From the NCBI GenBank assembly GCA_030430495.1, contig JAUIKM010000013.1, positions 1 through 64,000 on the forward strand: a DNA stretch of 64,000 nucleotides, in the 5' to 3' direction. This DNA comes from a bacterium (GTDB lineage Bacteria > Bacteroidota > Ignavibacteria > Kapaibacteriales > UBA7675). A program made the translations under genes and the position numbers. Shown here one piece after another: positions 27,542-36,500 of this stretch; position 1 is the stretch's first letter; every line of letters starts with the position of its first letter. The notes beneath the pieces are model-generated. The model was not told where the DNA came from, ran no database searches, and worked only from the letters and a program-made list of their open reading frames with translations.

Positions 27542-28819
27542 TCAGACCCATTCGCTGTGGTGTTTGTCGCCGACGAGGCCGAGCGAAAGCTGAAAGCGGT
27601 GATTGGTGGTGTCGCTCTCAAAACCGAACTGCGCCGCCCACTCATAGCTGATGCGATTGCTCAGAGCGCTTGAACTCTCAACCGAAGAGCGATAGAGCCC
27701 CAGCTTCCAGCGATCGACCTGCGACTCGACAAAGTCGCCGACAGGCTCCAGCAGCTTGAGCAGATAGCCGCGTGTATCGGGTCGTTTTTCCTGCAGATTG
27801 TTCGTGCGCTGGATGTTGTGCACCATGGAAATCAGCTCGTCGTCGATGCCGGACAGACTCAAAACCAGACGCATCGTACTGTCGCGATTTTCGAAGCGGA
27901 TTATGGCCTGCCAATCCGTGGCAAACCGCAGATTGCGCCGGTAGCTGAACGGCATGTTGTCCGGCAGGTAGGTCTCCACCCGCTCCATTATGCAGCTGCG
28001 GAAGCGGTTCACCAGATCGCGTTTGACGATCTCCAGCAGCACCTGCTGCCGCTCGGCTTCATCGGCGTACATCTTGTTTACCAGCGACCAGACGAAATCT
28101 TCCATCGACTCGCCGCGTTCCGTCACGCCGTCCGCCAGCTGTTGCATGCCGTTGTTGCCGCCGGGCTTGCCCAGCAGCAGAATGACCGGAGGCGGCAGGC
28201 GCAGTTGCTCCCGCAGGCGGCGCACTCCGGCCTCCCAGCCTTCTTCCAGACGCGACGACAGCAGCACCACATCAAGCTGACGATTCAGAAAAGCATGCGA
28301 AACGCCCTGCTCCAGATTGGTGGCGCACTCAAGAGAGTACACGGCATCGAGCAGCGGTTCAACCTTGTTCACAAAAGCCGCATCGTTGTCAATGAGCAGG
28401 ATGGATTTGCGGTCCATGCGTCTGATGCCGCAGCGCAGCGCGACGGTATAGACTACGCGTGAGAGATTTTTGCGGGTCTGGGCCGGATCAAATGGTTTGG
28501 TGAGGATGGCCTGAATGCTGTGCGTGCTGAGTTCTTTCAGAATCGGATCGCCTTCATCACAGAGGATGACGACGGACGTGGCGGCGTAGGCCTCTATCGT
28601 GCGCACGGCGGTCAGGAATTGCGCGGCGCTCGTATCTTCAAGGCGCGCGTCCAGCAGAATCATCTCGAGCTGCGGCTTGGAACTCAACTGGGCGACGGCG
28701 TCCTTGCCGTTTTCCGCCTCGAGAATTTCGAACTCGGAGTAGTCCAACTGCCCCAGCAGATTAACCAGAATCTTGCGATGGAATCGTTCCCCCGCAACTA
28801 TCAGGACATTAATTGGCAT
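27542..28819 (-). CDS. two-receiver-domain signalling protein with degenerate receivers
   Basis: The start at 28819 (MPINVLIVAGERFH) begins directly with a receiver-like first strand; the frame from 28873 adds 18 unlikely residues. Receiver 1 (about 1-125) has the phospho-acceptor region MILLDARLED and a conserved lysine (ILTKPFD), but its acidic metal-binding pair is replaced by AG (VLIVAGE). Receiver 2 (about 135-250) has the acidic residues (LLIDNDAAF) but lacks the phospho-acceptor (VVLLSSRLEE). Each is thus missing what the other keeps. The C-terminal ~170 residues are a separate domain I do not recognise; a CheC/CheX-like relation is possible but unsupported. It converges on purL, with 16 bp between the stop codons. 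Confidence 0.75.
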   Translation of the reverse strand: MPINVLIVAGERFHRKILVNLLGQLDYSEFEILEAENGKDAVAQLSSKPQLEMILLDARLEDTSAAQFLTAVRTIEAYAATSVVILCDEGDPILKELSTHSIQAILTKPFDPAQTRKNLSRVVYTVALRCGIRRMDRKSILLIDNDAAFVNKVEPLLDAVYSLECATNLEQGVSHAFLNRQLDVVLLSSRLEEGWEAGVRRLREQLRLPPPVILLLGKPGGNNGMQQLADGVTERGESMEDFVWSLVNKMYADEAERQQVLLEIVKRDLVNRFRSCIMERVETYLPDNMPFSYRRNLRFATDWQAIIRFENRDSTMRLVLSLSGIDDELISMVHNIQRTNNLQEKRPDTRGYLLKLLEPVGDFVESQVDRWKLGLYRSSVESSSALSNRISYEWAAQFGFESDTTNHRFQLSLGLVGDKHHSEWV

Positions 28820-28941
28820 ACAAAACGCAACTCTTACACGCTCATTCGCAATCATCTTCGGAATTGGGCACAATGATAAAGATTTTTTGGGATTTTTGGT
28901 CCTGTTGATCGCTTTCGGTGGAAACTGCTACGGCCGGCGTG

Positions 28942-29142
28942 TTACTGTCCCAGTACTTCAGCCGAGAATTCCACCAGCTCGGAATCGACAAAAAAACAGC
29001 GGATCAGCATGGGATTGCAGCACACTTCACAGTCTTCGACGTATTCCTGGCGCGGCACGCCGCCGTCCAGCAGCACGCTGATTTCCTCCCAGCAATAGGG
29101 ACAGGTAAAGTGATGCTCCAGCAGTTCGCCGCCCTTGAACAT
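28942..29142 (-). CDS. CPXCG-motif cysteine-rich small protein
   Basis: 66 residues. The pattern FTCPYCWEEISVLLD followed by Q-x-YVEDCEVCCNPM matches the CPXCG family of small zinc-ribbon-like proteins, though here the family's CPxCG glycine is a tryptophan (CPYCW). The paired cysteines are expected to bind one zinc ion. The molecular function of the family is not established. It starts 14 bp after the BLUF gene and is almost certainly co-transcribed with it. Confidence 0.85.
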   Translation of the reverse strand: MFKGGELLEHHFTCPYCWEEISVLLDGGVPRQEYVEDCEVCCNPMLIRCFFVDSELVEFSAEVLGQ

Positions 29143-29156
29143 GCGCCGTCCGGATT

Positions 29157-29579
29157 TCAGGTTCTGAATTTGCGCGCTATCGCCAGCGCCTTCTTTTGCG
29201 CGATGTTGATCTCGGACGAATCCACACTGATATCCATGTTGGTAATTGCCTGCAGGCGGGCCTGGTCGATGGTGAGGCGTTCCTCCAGATTGAGCAGTCC
29301 CATGTGCCAGCGCTCAAACATGCGCTTCTCGATGGTGGCGTGCAGCAGCAGGCGGATGTCCGTGTGGCGTTTGTCGTGCAGGATACGCGAATACAGCCGG
29401 GTGAGCACCTCGATCGGCCCTTCCAGAATCTGCAGGAAATTGCCGCCGCGGTAAATCAGCAGACCGGAAACATCGTGTTCCTGATTGAATCTTCTTGCCT
29501 GAGTGAGCAGTTCTTCCAGCTCCGGCTTGGTCATTTGCCGGACGGAGCGACTGACATAAATCAAGGTAGAAAGTTGCAT
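29157..29579 (-). CDS. BLUF-domain blue-light sensor protein
   Basis: With the start at 29579 (MQLSTLIYVSRS) the protein has 140 residues and the flavin-binding residues fall at Tyr8, Asn32 and Gln50, the same numbering as in the short PixD-type BLUF proteins. This supports that start over 29663. Other family marks are SGLLIY, GGNFLQILEG and ERWHMGL. BLUF domains bind FAD non-covalently and signal through a light-driven hydrogen-bond switch. There is no attached output domain, so it must act through a partner; the downstream CPXCG gene (14 bp away) and the two-receiver protein are candidates by position only. Confidence 0.93.
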   Translation of the reverse strand: MQLSTLIYVSRSVRQMTKPELEELLTQARRFNQEHDVSGLLIYRGGNFLQILEGPIEVLTRLYSRILHDKRHTDIRLLLHATIEKRMFERWHMGLLNLEERLTIDQARLQAITNMDISVDSSEINIAQKKALAIARKFRT

Positions 29580-29831
29580 AAACTCAGTGCATCGAAACTG
29601 TAGCCAACGGCAGGCCGGCCTTAGTATGAGTACTCGGACAGTCGGAGGCGCAAACCAGCCCAAGGGGAATGAGATAAACGCCTGGAAATTCGGAGCAGCA
29701 CATTGTACGAGTCATCTTGAATAGTCCGCGCGGAAGATACAACCAATTGAACTTGGAACCGAATACCTTATTTTCCGGTTAATCCGCCGAAGCAGTTCAA
29801 AGACAAATTTGCAAACCCTGCCGACCTCGCC

Positions 29832-30815
29832 ATGCGCCATCTCCTTCCCTGCTTTCTCTTGTTTGTCATTGTGTTGCCCGCTTCGAGCCCGGCACAGATC
29901 GAGCTGGGCCCCAGGTTTGGAAGCGAGCTGGAACCGCAAGACGACGCGCCTGTCTGCGAGATTCCAACACTCGTGACGCCCGACGTCGAGACTCACGGTT
30001 TCCACGTCGGCAATGTGGTCGACGACTTCAGCCTGTTCACGCCCGACGGCGAGCAGGTCACGCTGAAGGACGAGCTGAGCCGCGGCCTGCCGGTACTGCT
30101 GATCGCCTGCAGTTACACCTGCACCGTCTTCCGCGATCGCATTCCACAGATCAATGCACTCCATGAAATTTTCGACGGACGCGTGCGCTTGCTGCTGGTG
30201 TACACGCTGGAAGCTCATCCGATTCAGGACATAAGCCCCTATTTCGGCTACGTCAGCGTGGGACGCAACCTGCAGGACGACATCCTGTATCGCCAGCCGA
30301 CGACCTACGGCGCACGCCGCGAGGTCGCGCGCGACATGCTGGCGGCGCTTGACGTGCGGCAGCGCGTGGTGATTGACGGCCCCTGCAACGAGTGGTGGTG
30401 GGCCTACGGCCCGGCGGCGAACAACGCCTACCTGCTCGACGCGGAGGGACGCGTGGTCGCCAAACACTGGTGGTTCAATCACATCCCGCAAAACATGGAA
30501 CGCGATATCGAAGAACTGCTCTCGCCCACCACGGATTTCGCCGATGCGATGGAAACTCACTCGCCCGAGGTCGAGGTTCGCAGGCTGGGCGACGTGATAC
30601 TCGTGGACGGACGCAGCGACGGGACTCTCAACAACTTTGAACTGACGCTCTGCGACCTGCTCGGCCGCACGATTCAGCGGCTGGAATTCGACGACCTGCC
30701 GTTCCGCTTTCGGTGGCAAACAAAAGCGGATTTGGGATTGGCTTTGTATTTTATCAGGTCAAATGGAAACGTTTTGGCGCGCGGCGTTTTACCGCTTATC
30801 GAGGAGAAACCATGA
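29832..30815 (+). CDS. secreted deiodinase-like thioredoxin-fold protein with T9SS-like tail
   Basis: 327 residues. A signal peptide covers residues 1-22 (ending SSPAQ). Residues about 60-235 resemble the iodothyronine-deiodinase branch of the thioredoxin fold: SYTCTVFRDRIPQ, where vertebrate deiodinases have SCTU-PP-F, then VYTLEAHPIQD and AYGPAANNAYLLD. Cysteine occupies the position of the selenocysteine. Bacterial members are secreted redox proteins of uncertain substrate. The last ~80 residues (LCDLLGRTIQRLEFDD, LALYFIRSNGNVLARG) look like a type A T9SS sorting domain, so surface delivery by T9SS is inferred. It overlaps the next gene by 4 bp (ATGA). Confidence 0.78.
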   Translation: MRHLLPCFLLFVIVLPASSPAQIELGPRFGSELEPQDDAPVCEIPTLVTPDVETHGFHVGNVVDDFSLFTPDGEQVTLKDELSRGLPVLLIACSYTCTVFRDRIPQINALHEIFDGRVRLLLVYTLEAHPIQDISPYFGYVSVGRNLQDDILYRQPTTYGARREVARDMLAALDVRQRVVIDGPCNEWWWAYGPAANNAYLLDAEGRVVAKHWWFNHIPQNMERDIEELLSPTTDFADAMETHSPEVEVRRLGDVILVDGRSDGTLNNFELTLCDLLGRTIQRLEFDDLPFRFRWQTKADLGLALYFIRSNGNVLARGVLPLIEEKP

Positions 30816-31513
30816 CAAAAAAATACTTGATTGTTCTGCTGCCCACTATCCTGCTGTTTAGCGCACATCGCGCCGTAGCGCAGGAGTTCAACGTCTTTTT
30901 TGCATCGGACCTCATTGCGAGCGATGAGGAGTATCCCTATCTGTATCTGGAGGGTTCGATGAACAACCTGACGGACGAAGCGATCACGCTGAGGATCGTG
31001 CGCACCGTCGAGGAACTGCCGGAAAACTGGGCGTCGTCCATCTGCACCGGCGATGTTTGCCTGCCGCCGAACGTCGACACAACATATGTTGAACTTCCCG
31101 CGCAGGGACACGAGAAAGTTGCCGTAACGTATTATTCGGACGGCATTCGCGGCGAAGGATACGTGGACCTTCAATTCAGCCTGGGCGACTCCCCCGGAAT
31201 CAGCAAACGCCTTTTTGTTCGTCACGACCGCGTGAGTTCGGTGTGGGAAGGCGGCCGGTTGTACGGCGAGAGTCCGCTGGTCTGGATCAGCGGCGCAAAC
31301 AGCCTCCGCGTCGGTGATCACGCAGCGAATCTGCCGGGCAAACAGCTGGAGCTGACGGTCTTCGACGCCCTGGGCAACAAACTGCTGAGCGTGCCCAATG
31401 TCGCGCCGGGACAGATTGAAACCGGCTTTGCATTCTCGCGTCAGCCGCACCCCTACCGCGTAACGGCGGACGGCGTGCTGATTGAGGCGGGACTGCTGCC
31501 CTCGACGGAATAA
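30812..31513 (+). CDS. secreted protein of unknown function
   Basis: The ATG at 30812 overlaps the preceding stop (ATGA) and has GGAGA 5 bases upstream; the frame from 30713 is only read-through inside the upstream gene. 233 residues with a signal peptide (residues 1-22, ending AVAQE). The body is beta-rich with no cofactor motif and one cysteine pair (ICTGDVCLPP). The last ~60 residues (KQLELTVFDALGNKLLSVPN) resemble a degenerate T9SS sorting domain. Its place between two thioredoxin-fold exported proteins suggests a shared process, possibly extracellular disulfide or redox chemistry; this is inference only. Confidence 0.7.
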   Translation: MTKKYLIVLLPTILLFSAHRAVAQEFNVFFASDLIASDEEYPYLYLEGSMNNLTDEAITLRIVRTVEELPENWASSICTGDVCLPPNVDTTYVELPAQGHEKVAVTYYSDGIRGEGYVDLQFSLGDSPGISKRLFVRHDRVSSVWEGGRLYGESPLVWISGANSLRVGDHAANLPGKQLELTVFDALGNKLLSVPNVAPGQIETGFAFSRQPHPYRVTADGVLIEAGLLPSTE

Positions 31514-31555
31514 ACCGAACTTAAACTGAACTCAATACACTGGTCAAACACAGCT

Positions 31556-32377
31556 ATGAAAACTGTTATCAAATTGAAATTCGTGCAGCAGGTGGCGTTG
31601 CTGTGTCTGGGCATTGCGGTTCTGCCGCTGACAATTCTGGCGCAGAGCAGTAAAACGGTCGAAGATTTTACCCTGACGGACGTGGACGGCGTTGAGACCT
31701 CGCTCTATGCCGAGCTGGAAACCGGCCGTTTTGTGCTGTTGGATTTTTTCAGCGTGCAGTGCCACATCTGCAAGGAAAACACGGCCAAGGTCAATCGCAT
31801 CCAGGAGAATTACAGCGATTTCCTGAGCGTGTGGAAAATGGGCGTCTACGGTCCGGACCGCGAGCCGCCGAGCTGGGTGGAAGATTTCAACCGTTGGTAC
31901 GACTCCAAAGTGCGGGCTTTTCCGAATGCGACGGCGGCGCTGAAGTATTTCAACGACGAGTTTAACATTGGCTACGGCACGCCGACCTATGTGCTGATCA
32001 GCCCCGACCACAAAGTTTCGTTTATCTACCGCGGTTTCAACGACGACGTGATGCGCCGCAAGCTGAACGATGCGATGTTTTTACCGACTTCGGTGAGCGA
32101 GCGCCAGGACCTTTCGGCCGAGGTGAAAATCGCGCCGCAGCCCGTCAGGGACGTGATGACGCTGAGCGTGCCGGCGGACCAGCAGATCAAAGTCCTGACG
32201 ATTGTTGACGGTCGCGGGGTTGAAATCGCGCGTTTGAGCGGCGGACGCGACATTGAGAGCACCGGCGCTGTAGAGCTGGACCTGACGGCTCTGAACACGG
32301 CGAACGGCGTTCACATGCTGAGGATTGAATTTGCGGACGGCGGACTGGCGCAACGCAGTTTTGTGCTTGTGCGCTGA
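31556..32377 (+). CDS. secreted TlpA/AhpC-like thioredoxin-fold protein with T9SS tail
   Basis: 273 residues. A signal peptide (about 1-31, ending TILAQ) is followed by a thioredoxin-like domain (about 35-180) with VEDFTLTDVDG, LLDFFSVQCHICKEN (active-site CHIC) and the cis-proline strand GTPTYVLIS. The C-terminal ~80 residues (PQPVRDVMTLSVPADQ, GVHMLRIEFADGG, FVLVR) form a T9SS sorting domain. It is probably an extracellular or surface thiol-disulfide oxidoreductase. It begins 42 bp after the previous gene and is closed by a good terminator at 32414-32449. Confidence 0.83.
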   Translation: MKTVIKLKFVQQVALLCLGIAVLPLTILAQSSKTVEDFTLTDVDGVETSLYAELETGRFVLLDFFSVQCHICKENTAKVNRIQENYSDFLSVWKMGVYGPDREPPSWVEDFNRWYDSKVRAFPNATAALKYFNDEFNIGYGTPTYVLISPDHKVSFIYRGFNDDVMRRKLNDAMFLPTSVSERQDLSAEVKIAPQPVRDVMTLSVPADQQIKVLTIVDGRGVEIARLSGGRDIESTGAVELDLTALNTANGVHMLRIEFADGGLAQRSFVLVR

Positions 32378-32852
32378 CGCCTGACAGACTCAGGGACTTT
32401 TGACTGACTTTGGACGCCTCGTCTTGACTGAAAGACGGGGCGTTTTTTTGTTTGGGGGCCGGGAATCCGGTTAAGCGCAAGAGTAATTGTGAATTGATTT
32501 GGGTCCGGCCGAGATGTTGGGACAGGTTTTGGATGCCGATAAAGCAGAAAATCAGCCCGTTGGGGAGCGAAGACGGTACGGTAATAAAAAAGTGCTTTTG
32601 GAAACGCCGGGGAGGCCACATTTTCCGTCGATAAGCGTACCTTGTCAGACCCCGGGATGGATCCGATGGTTAACCGACGTTGGAGTGCGGAGTGCCTGAA
32701 TTGGCAAATTAAACGCGATGCCAAAGTAGTTCCCGAGAGCGAATATCAACGCGATGTCCACGGGTGTTTCCAATTTCTTAGGCCTGTCTGGTTGGACCTG
32801 GCTGTCCCGCAGACGCAAGGTGCGATGTGCAGACATTACGGCAGGAGGGAAA
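32378..32852. other. 475-bp intergenic region
   Basis: Contains the terminator at 32414-32449. The remainder shows no gene I can support; it presumably holds the promoter of the two small membrane-protein genes that follow. Confidence 0.5.
32414..32449 (+). terminator. intrinsic terminator of the secreted-protein operon
   Basis: A 12-bp stem (32414-32425 with 32432-32443, one G-U pair) with a 6-base loop is followed by seven T. It lies 37 bp after the stop at 32377. Confidence 0.9.
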
Positions 32853-33086
32853 ATGCGAGGAATTGAATTGTTAAACAGGAACAGCTTGAAACGGCAGAGT
32901 CGACCGGCGACGGAGCCTGTGTTGGCGGGTCCGAGTGTGGAATTGCGCGCCGGGCTGAGCATACCCGCATTGATGATCGGGGGTGCGTCGTTTGGCAACA
33001 TTGTACTGCCCGGGCCGGTCGGGGCTCTGGCGGGCGCTGTTTTTGGCCTGGCTATCGGGATCGTACACCGCGTGTGTTATGAATGA
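32853..33086 (+). CDS. small membrane protein
   Basis: 77 residues, chosen from the ATG at 32853 because a strong GGAGG lies 6 bases before it. After a basic N-terminus there is one long hydrophobic, Gly-rich stretch (SIPALMIGGASFGNIVLPGP and onward to about residue 70), long enough for one or two membrane helices. No family recognised. It overlaps the next gene by 8 bp, so the two are translationally coupled. Confidence 0.6.
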   Translation: MRGIELLNRNSLKRQSRPATEPVLAGPSVELRAGLSIPALMIGGASFGNIVLPGPVGALAGAVFGLAIGIVHRVCYE

Positions 33087-33438
33087 AGCGCTGTCGCATC
33101 CGATTGAGCTTTTGGCTGCGCTGTTGATAACCCTGTACTTTGTTCTTGTGGCGTTTCGGTCGGCATTGCGCCCGGAATTACTGGAAGTAATTGCCTTGAT
33201 ATTGACCAGCTCCGGCATAGTCTCCGCGATTGATCTCGGGCTTCTCGCGATCGGCGACGGCGCGCTGCTCGGCGAGAGCTTGCGAGACAAACACACCTTG
33301 ATTCTGATCGGCGCTGTCGCAATCATGTGGGTATCGCTTGTTCAGACGGGACAGATCATGTTGCATCACTATCACTCAAACAGGGACACGCGTCAAAGGC
33401 GCGGACGCCGCCCGCCGGTCAACATCAGGAACAATTAA
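33079..33438 (+). CDS. small multi-pass membrane protein
   Basis: 119 residues from the ATG at 33079 inside the end of the previous gene. Three hydrophobic segments are visible (about 9-25, 34-58 and 71-92), followed by a basic, hydrophilic tail (HSNRDTRQRRGRRPP). No motif recognised. With its overlapping partner it may form a small membrane complex such as a holin/antiholin-like or transporter pair; this is not supported beyond topology. A bidirectional terminator follows immediately. Confidence 0.6.
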   Translation: MNEALSHPIELLAALLITLYFVLVAFRSALRPELLEVIALILTSSGIVSAIDLGLLAIGDGALLGESLRDKHTLILIGAVAIMWVSLVQTGQIMLHHYHSNRDTRQRRGRRPPVNIRNN

Positions 33439-33476
33439 ACAACAGGCGGATTTGCCGCTGCAAATCCGCCTGTTGT
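33439..33476. terminator. bidirectional terminator between convergent genes
   Basis: A perfect 16-bp inverted repeat (33439-33454 with 33461-33476) has a 6-base loop, with GTTT on the right and AATTAA on the left. It separates the small membrane genes from the large surface-protein gene ending at 33509. Confidence 0.88.
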
Positions 33477-33508
33477 GTTTCATGCTGATCCGTCGTCGCA
33501 ATGCCGAC

Positions 33509-36500
33509 TTAACGGCGAATCAGTTTAATCGACCACTGCTCTGCTCCACGCCTGATGTTAAGCATGTAAACTCCGGCCGGCAGTCCTTCAGCTTCGAGAT
33601 TGACGTTCTCGACGCCGTTGCCGATGGTCCGATGCAGGACGCGCTCACCGAGAATGTTAAGCAGCTCGATCGACACCTCGCCCTTCGGCAAGCCGTCGAT
33701 GCGAATTCGATTGTCGAAGGGATTCGGGAAGACCTGCGGCTGTGATCCCGCAAGTTCGTCACCGACGGACGTGGTAATGCGATACTCGTATGCTTCGGAC
33801 TCGTTGCTGCAGCCGCGCTCATCGGTGATGAGGACGGTAAACAGCCCCTCACTTTCCGGTTTGTAGCCGCGGGAGTTGCCGTTGTTGTTGATGTCGCGTC
33901 CCTGATAACGCCACTGGTAGTGCGGCGCTTCCGAAGAAAGCAACTGAAATTTGTCGGCCAGTGTGATAGTCGGGCGCGGCGGCAGCGCCAACAGTTCAAC
34001 GGTGAAAGTCTCACTACGGCCCGTCGAGTTCGTGACGAGCAGATGAGCAACGCCGTCGACAGCGTCATCAAGCAAGCGAATTTCGATTGATGCTGCGATA
34101 CTGCCGAGTCCTTCCACATCGATTGCGGTGTTGTTGGATTCTGCATCGACAAGCTCGACCGACTGGATGCGCGCGCCGGCGTCGAGAACGCGAATCTGCG
34201 CGCCGCCGCAGCCGCCGCTGCTGTCGCTGAGAACCGGGTAACATCCGCGGCACTCGCCGAAGTCCGTCGCCGCCAGATCGCCGCGCAGTTCCTGCAGGGA
34301 GAGAACGGCGCCGGGTTCGCCGTCTTCAGCGCCGTAGGTGCCGCCTTCGAGCGCGTCGCCGGCGGGACCGCCGTCAACAACGATCGTTAGATTGTCGCGG
34401 GATACGGCATCTGCGGCGAGCAGGCCGACGTATCCGCCGCCGCCGCCGCCGCCGGGACCGGCCGTGACGTGTTCGTTGCCGAGTCGACTGCCGCCCTTGC
34501 CGCCGCTGACGTCCACCGTGATTCCGGAGACGACCTGCCGCACGTCGAGCAGGACGCTGCCGCCTGCGCCGCCGCCGCCCAGGCCGTCGGGATTGAGAGT
34601 CGAAAAGTCGTCGTCGGCTTTAGCGCCGCGCGCAGAGATTCCGAAATCGCCGCTGCTTTTGAGAGTGCCGCCGCGAACGATGACTATTCCGCCGCCGTCC
34701 GCACCGCCGGAACCGTGCCGGTGATTGGAGTGTCCGCATCCGCCGCCGCCGCCGGCAAACGCATGGCGACCGCGAATGAAATCATTCTGGTAGGCGGATT
34801 TGCCGCCGATGCCGCCCGCAAAACGTCGGTTTTCGACGACGCCGCGGAAGCCGAATCCACCCGCTCCGCCGGCTCCGAGGCCTGCGCCGCCGCCGCCGCC
34901 GGCGTTGTGGTTGTTGCCGCCGCCGCCGGCATTGGCGGGACTGCCGCGACCGTAGCGGAAAGCTCCGATGCCGTCTTCAGCCACGCCCTCGCCTTTCGGC
35001 GAGTAATAACAGTCTTCGTCGGTCACGTAGTCGACGCGGTGGGGCGATACGTTGCAGGGCGGATAATTTTCGAACTCGGCGCCGCGGAAGCCGCGGCCGT
35101 CAACATTCAGATCGGCTTCAAGCATCAGGCACTCCGCGCTCAGAGCCAGGACGCCGCCGGTTTCGCCGTCCCAGGGGCGGCAGGTCAGCTCGCCGCTGAC
35201 AATGATGTGGCTGTAGGCCGGAACGGAGATCAGCTGGATTTTACCGCTGATGTCGTACTCCTCGTTCTGCAGTCTTTCTTCCAGGCGCACATCAAAACCA
35301 CTGACAGATTTTACGACGGCAAACTCGTAGAGTCCCGCCCCGTTCAGGTTTGTGATGCTGCCGTACTTTTCGTCGTTGTCGGGATAAATTTCAGCGCCCT
35401 GCATCTGGATAATCAGCACTTGCAGGCCGGGACGCAAGCCCGTTGTATCGGCCACGCGAAGACGTCCCGAGGCCGGGGCAATCGATTCCACGGCGTGATA
35501 GGTATTGACAATTCCGCTGATTTCATCGCAGCCTTCACAGGCTTCAACTACAACTTCGATGGAGTCCGTGTAACGGCATCCGGCCGGCGTTTCCACTGTG
35601 AGACGGTACGTGATCGACTCGGTCGGCGTGGCCAGCGGAGCGGCGATCGTCGGATCGTCGAGGCCGTCGATCGGATTCCACTGATACGTCAGATTCTCGC
35701 CCTGAATGTCAAAGGGTTCCAGTTGCACTTCGTCGCCGGTGCAGATGACCGCTTCGCGGCGCAGCTGGAAACGCGGTGCGGGATTGACTTCCACCAAAAC
35801 GGAATCGCGTGCAACGCAGCCGCCGGCGGTAATTTCCACGCGGTACAAAGTCGACTGTTGCGGAGCGGCGACCGGGCGCAGGGTGCGCGGATTGTTCAGG
35901 CCGTTGGCCGGCGTCCAGCGAATCTCCACGTCGTTGCCCGCACCCGTGGCGGCGTCGAGAACCACGGACTCGCCGCGACAGATCTGTTGATCGGGACCGG
36001 CTTCAACGTCAATTTCCGGAATGACAACAACCAGGATGGAGTCGCGCGCATCACAGCCCGCTTCGTCGCTGACGCGCAGATAATACATTTGGGTGGCGGA
36101 CGGTGTGGCCCGCGGCTGCCGGACAGCGGGGTCGTCCAGTCCGTCCACCGGCGTCCAGGCGTATGTGAGCGGACCTTCGGCTTCGCTGATCTCCGGGTTG
36201 AGTACGGCGACGTCGTCGCTGCAAATCGAGATTTCATCTTCAAGCTTGATGCGCGGACGCGGGCGAACGCGAACCTGCGCCTGCGCTTCGGCGATGCAGC
36301 CGCGGTCGTCGCGCACCACGACATTGTAGGTCGTATTTTCGGATGGACTCGCAATCGGATTGCGAACGGATGGATCGCTGAGACCTTCGGACGGCGTCCA
36401 TTCAAACACGGTCGTGGAAGGCTCAAATCCGGTGATGTCCAGCATGAGCTGAATCTCGTCGCCGCGACAGATAGTGGACGACGGAGGCGAGACAGCGGCT

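Noticed and set aside
25405-27645. 746-residue open frame opposite purL
   Set aside because: purL on the other strand has all its motifs; the antisense product (His/Arg/Ala-rich) has no recognisable domain.
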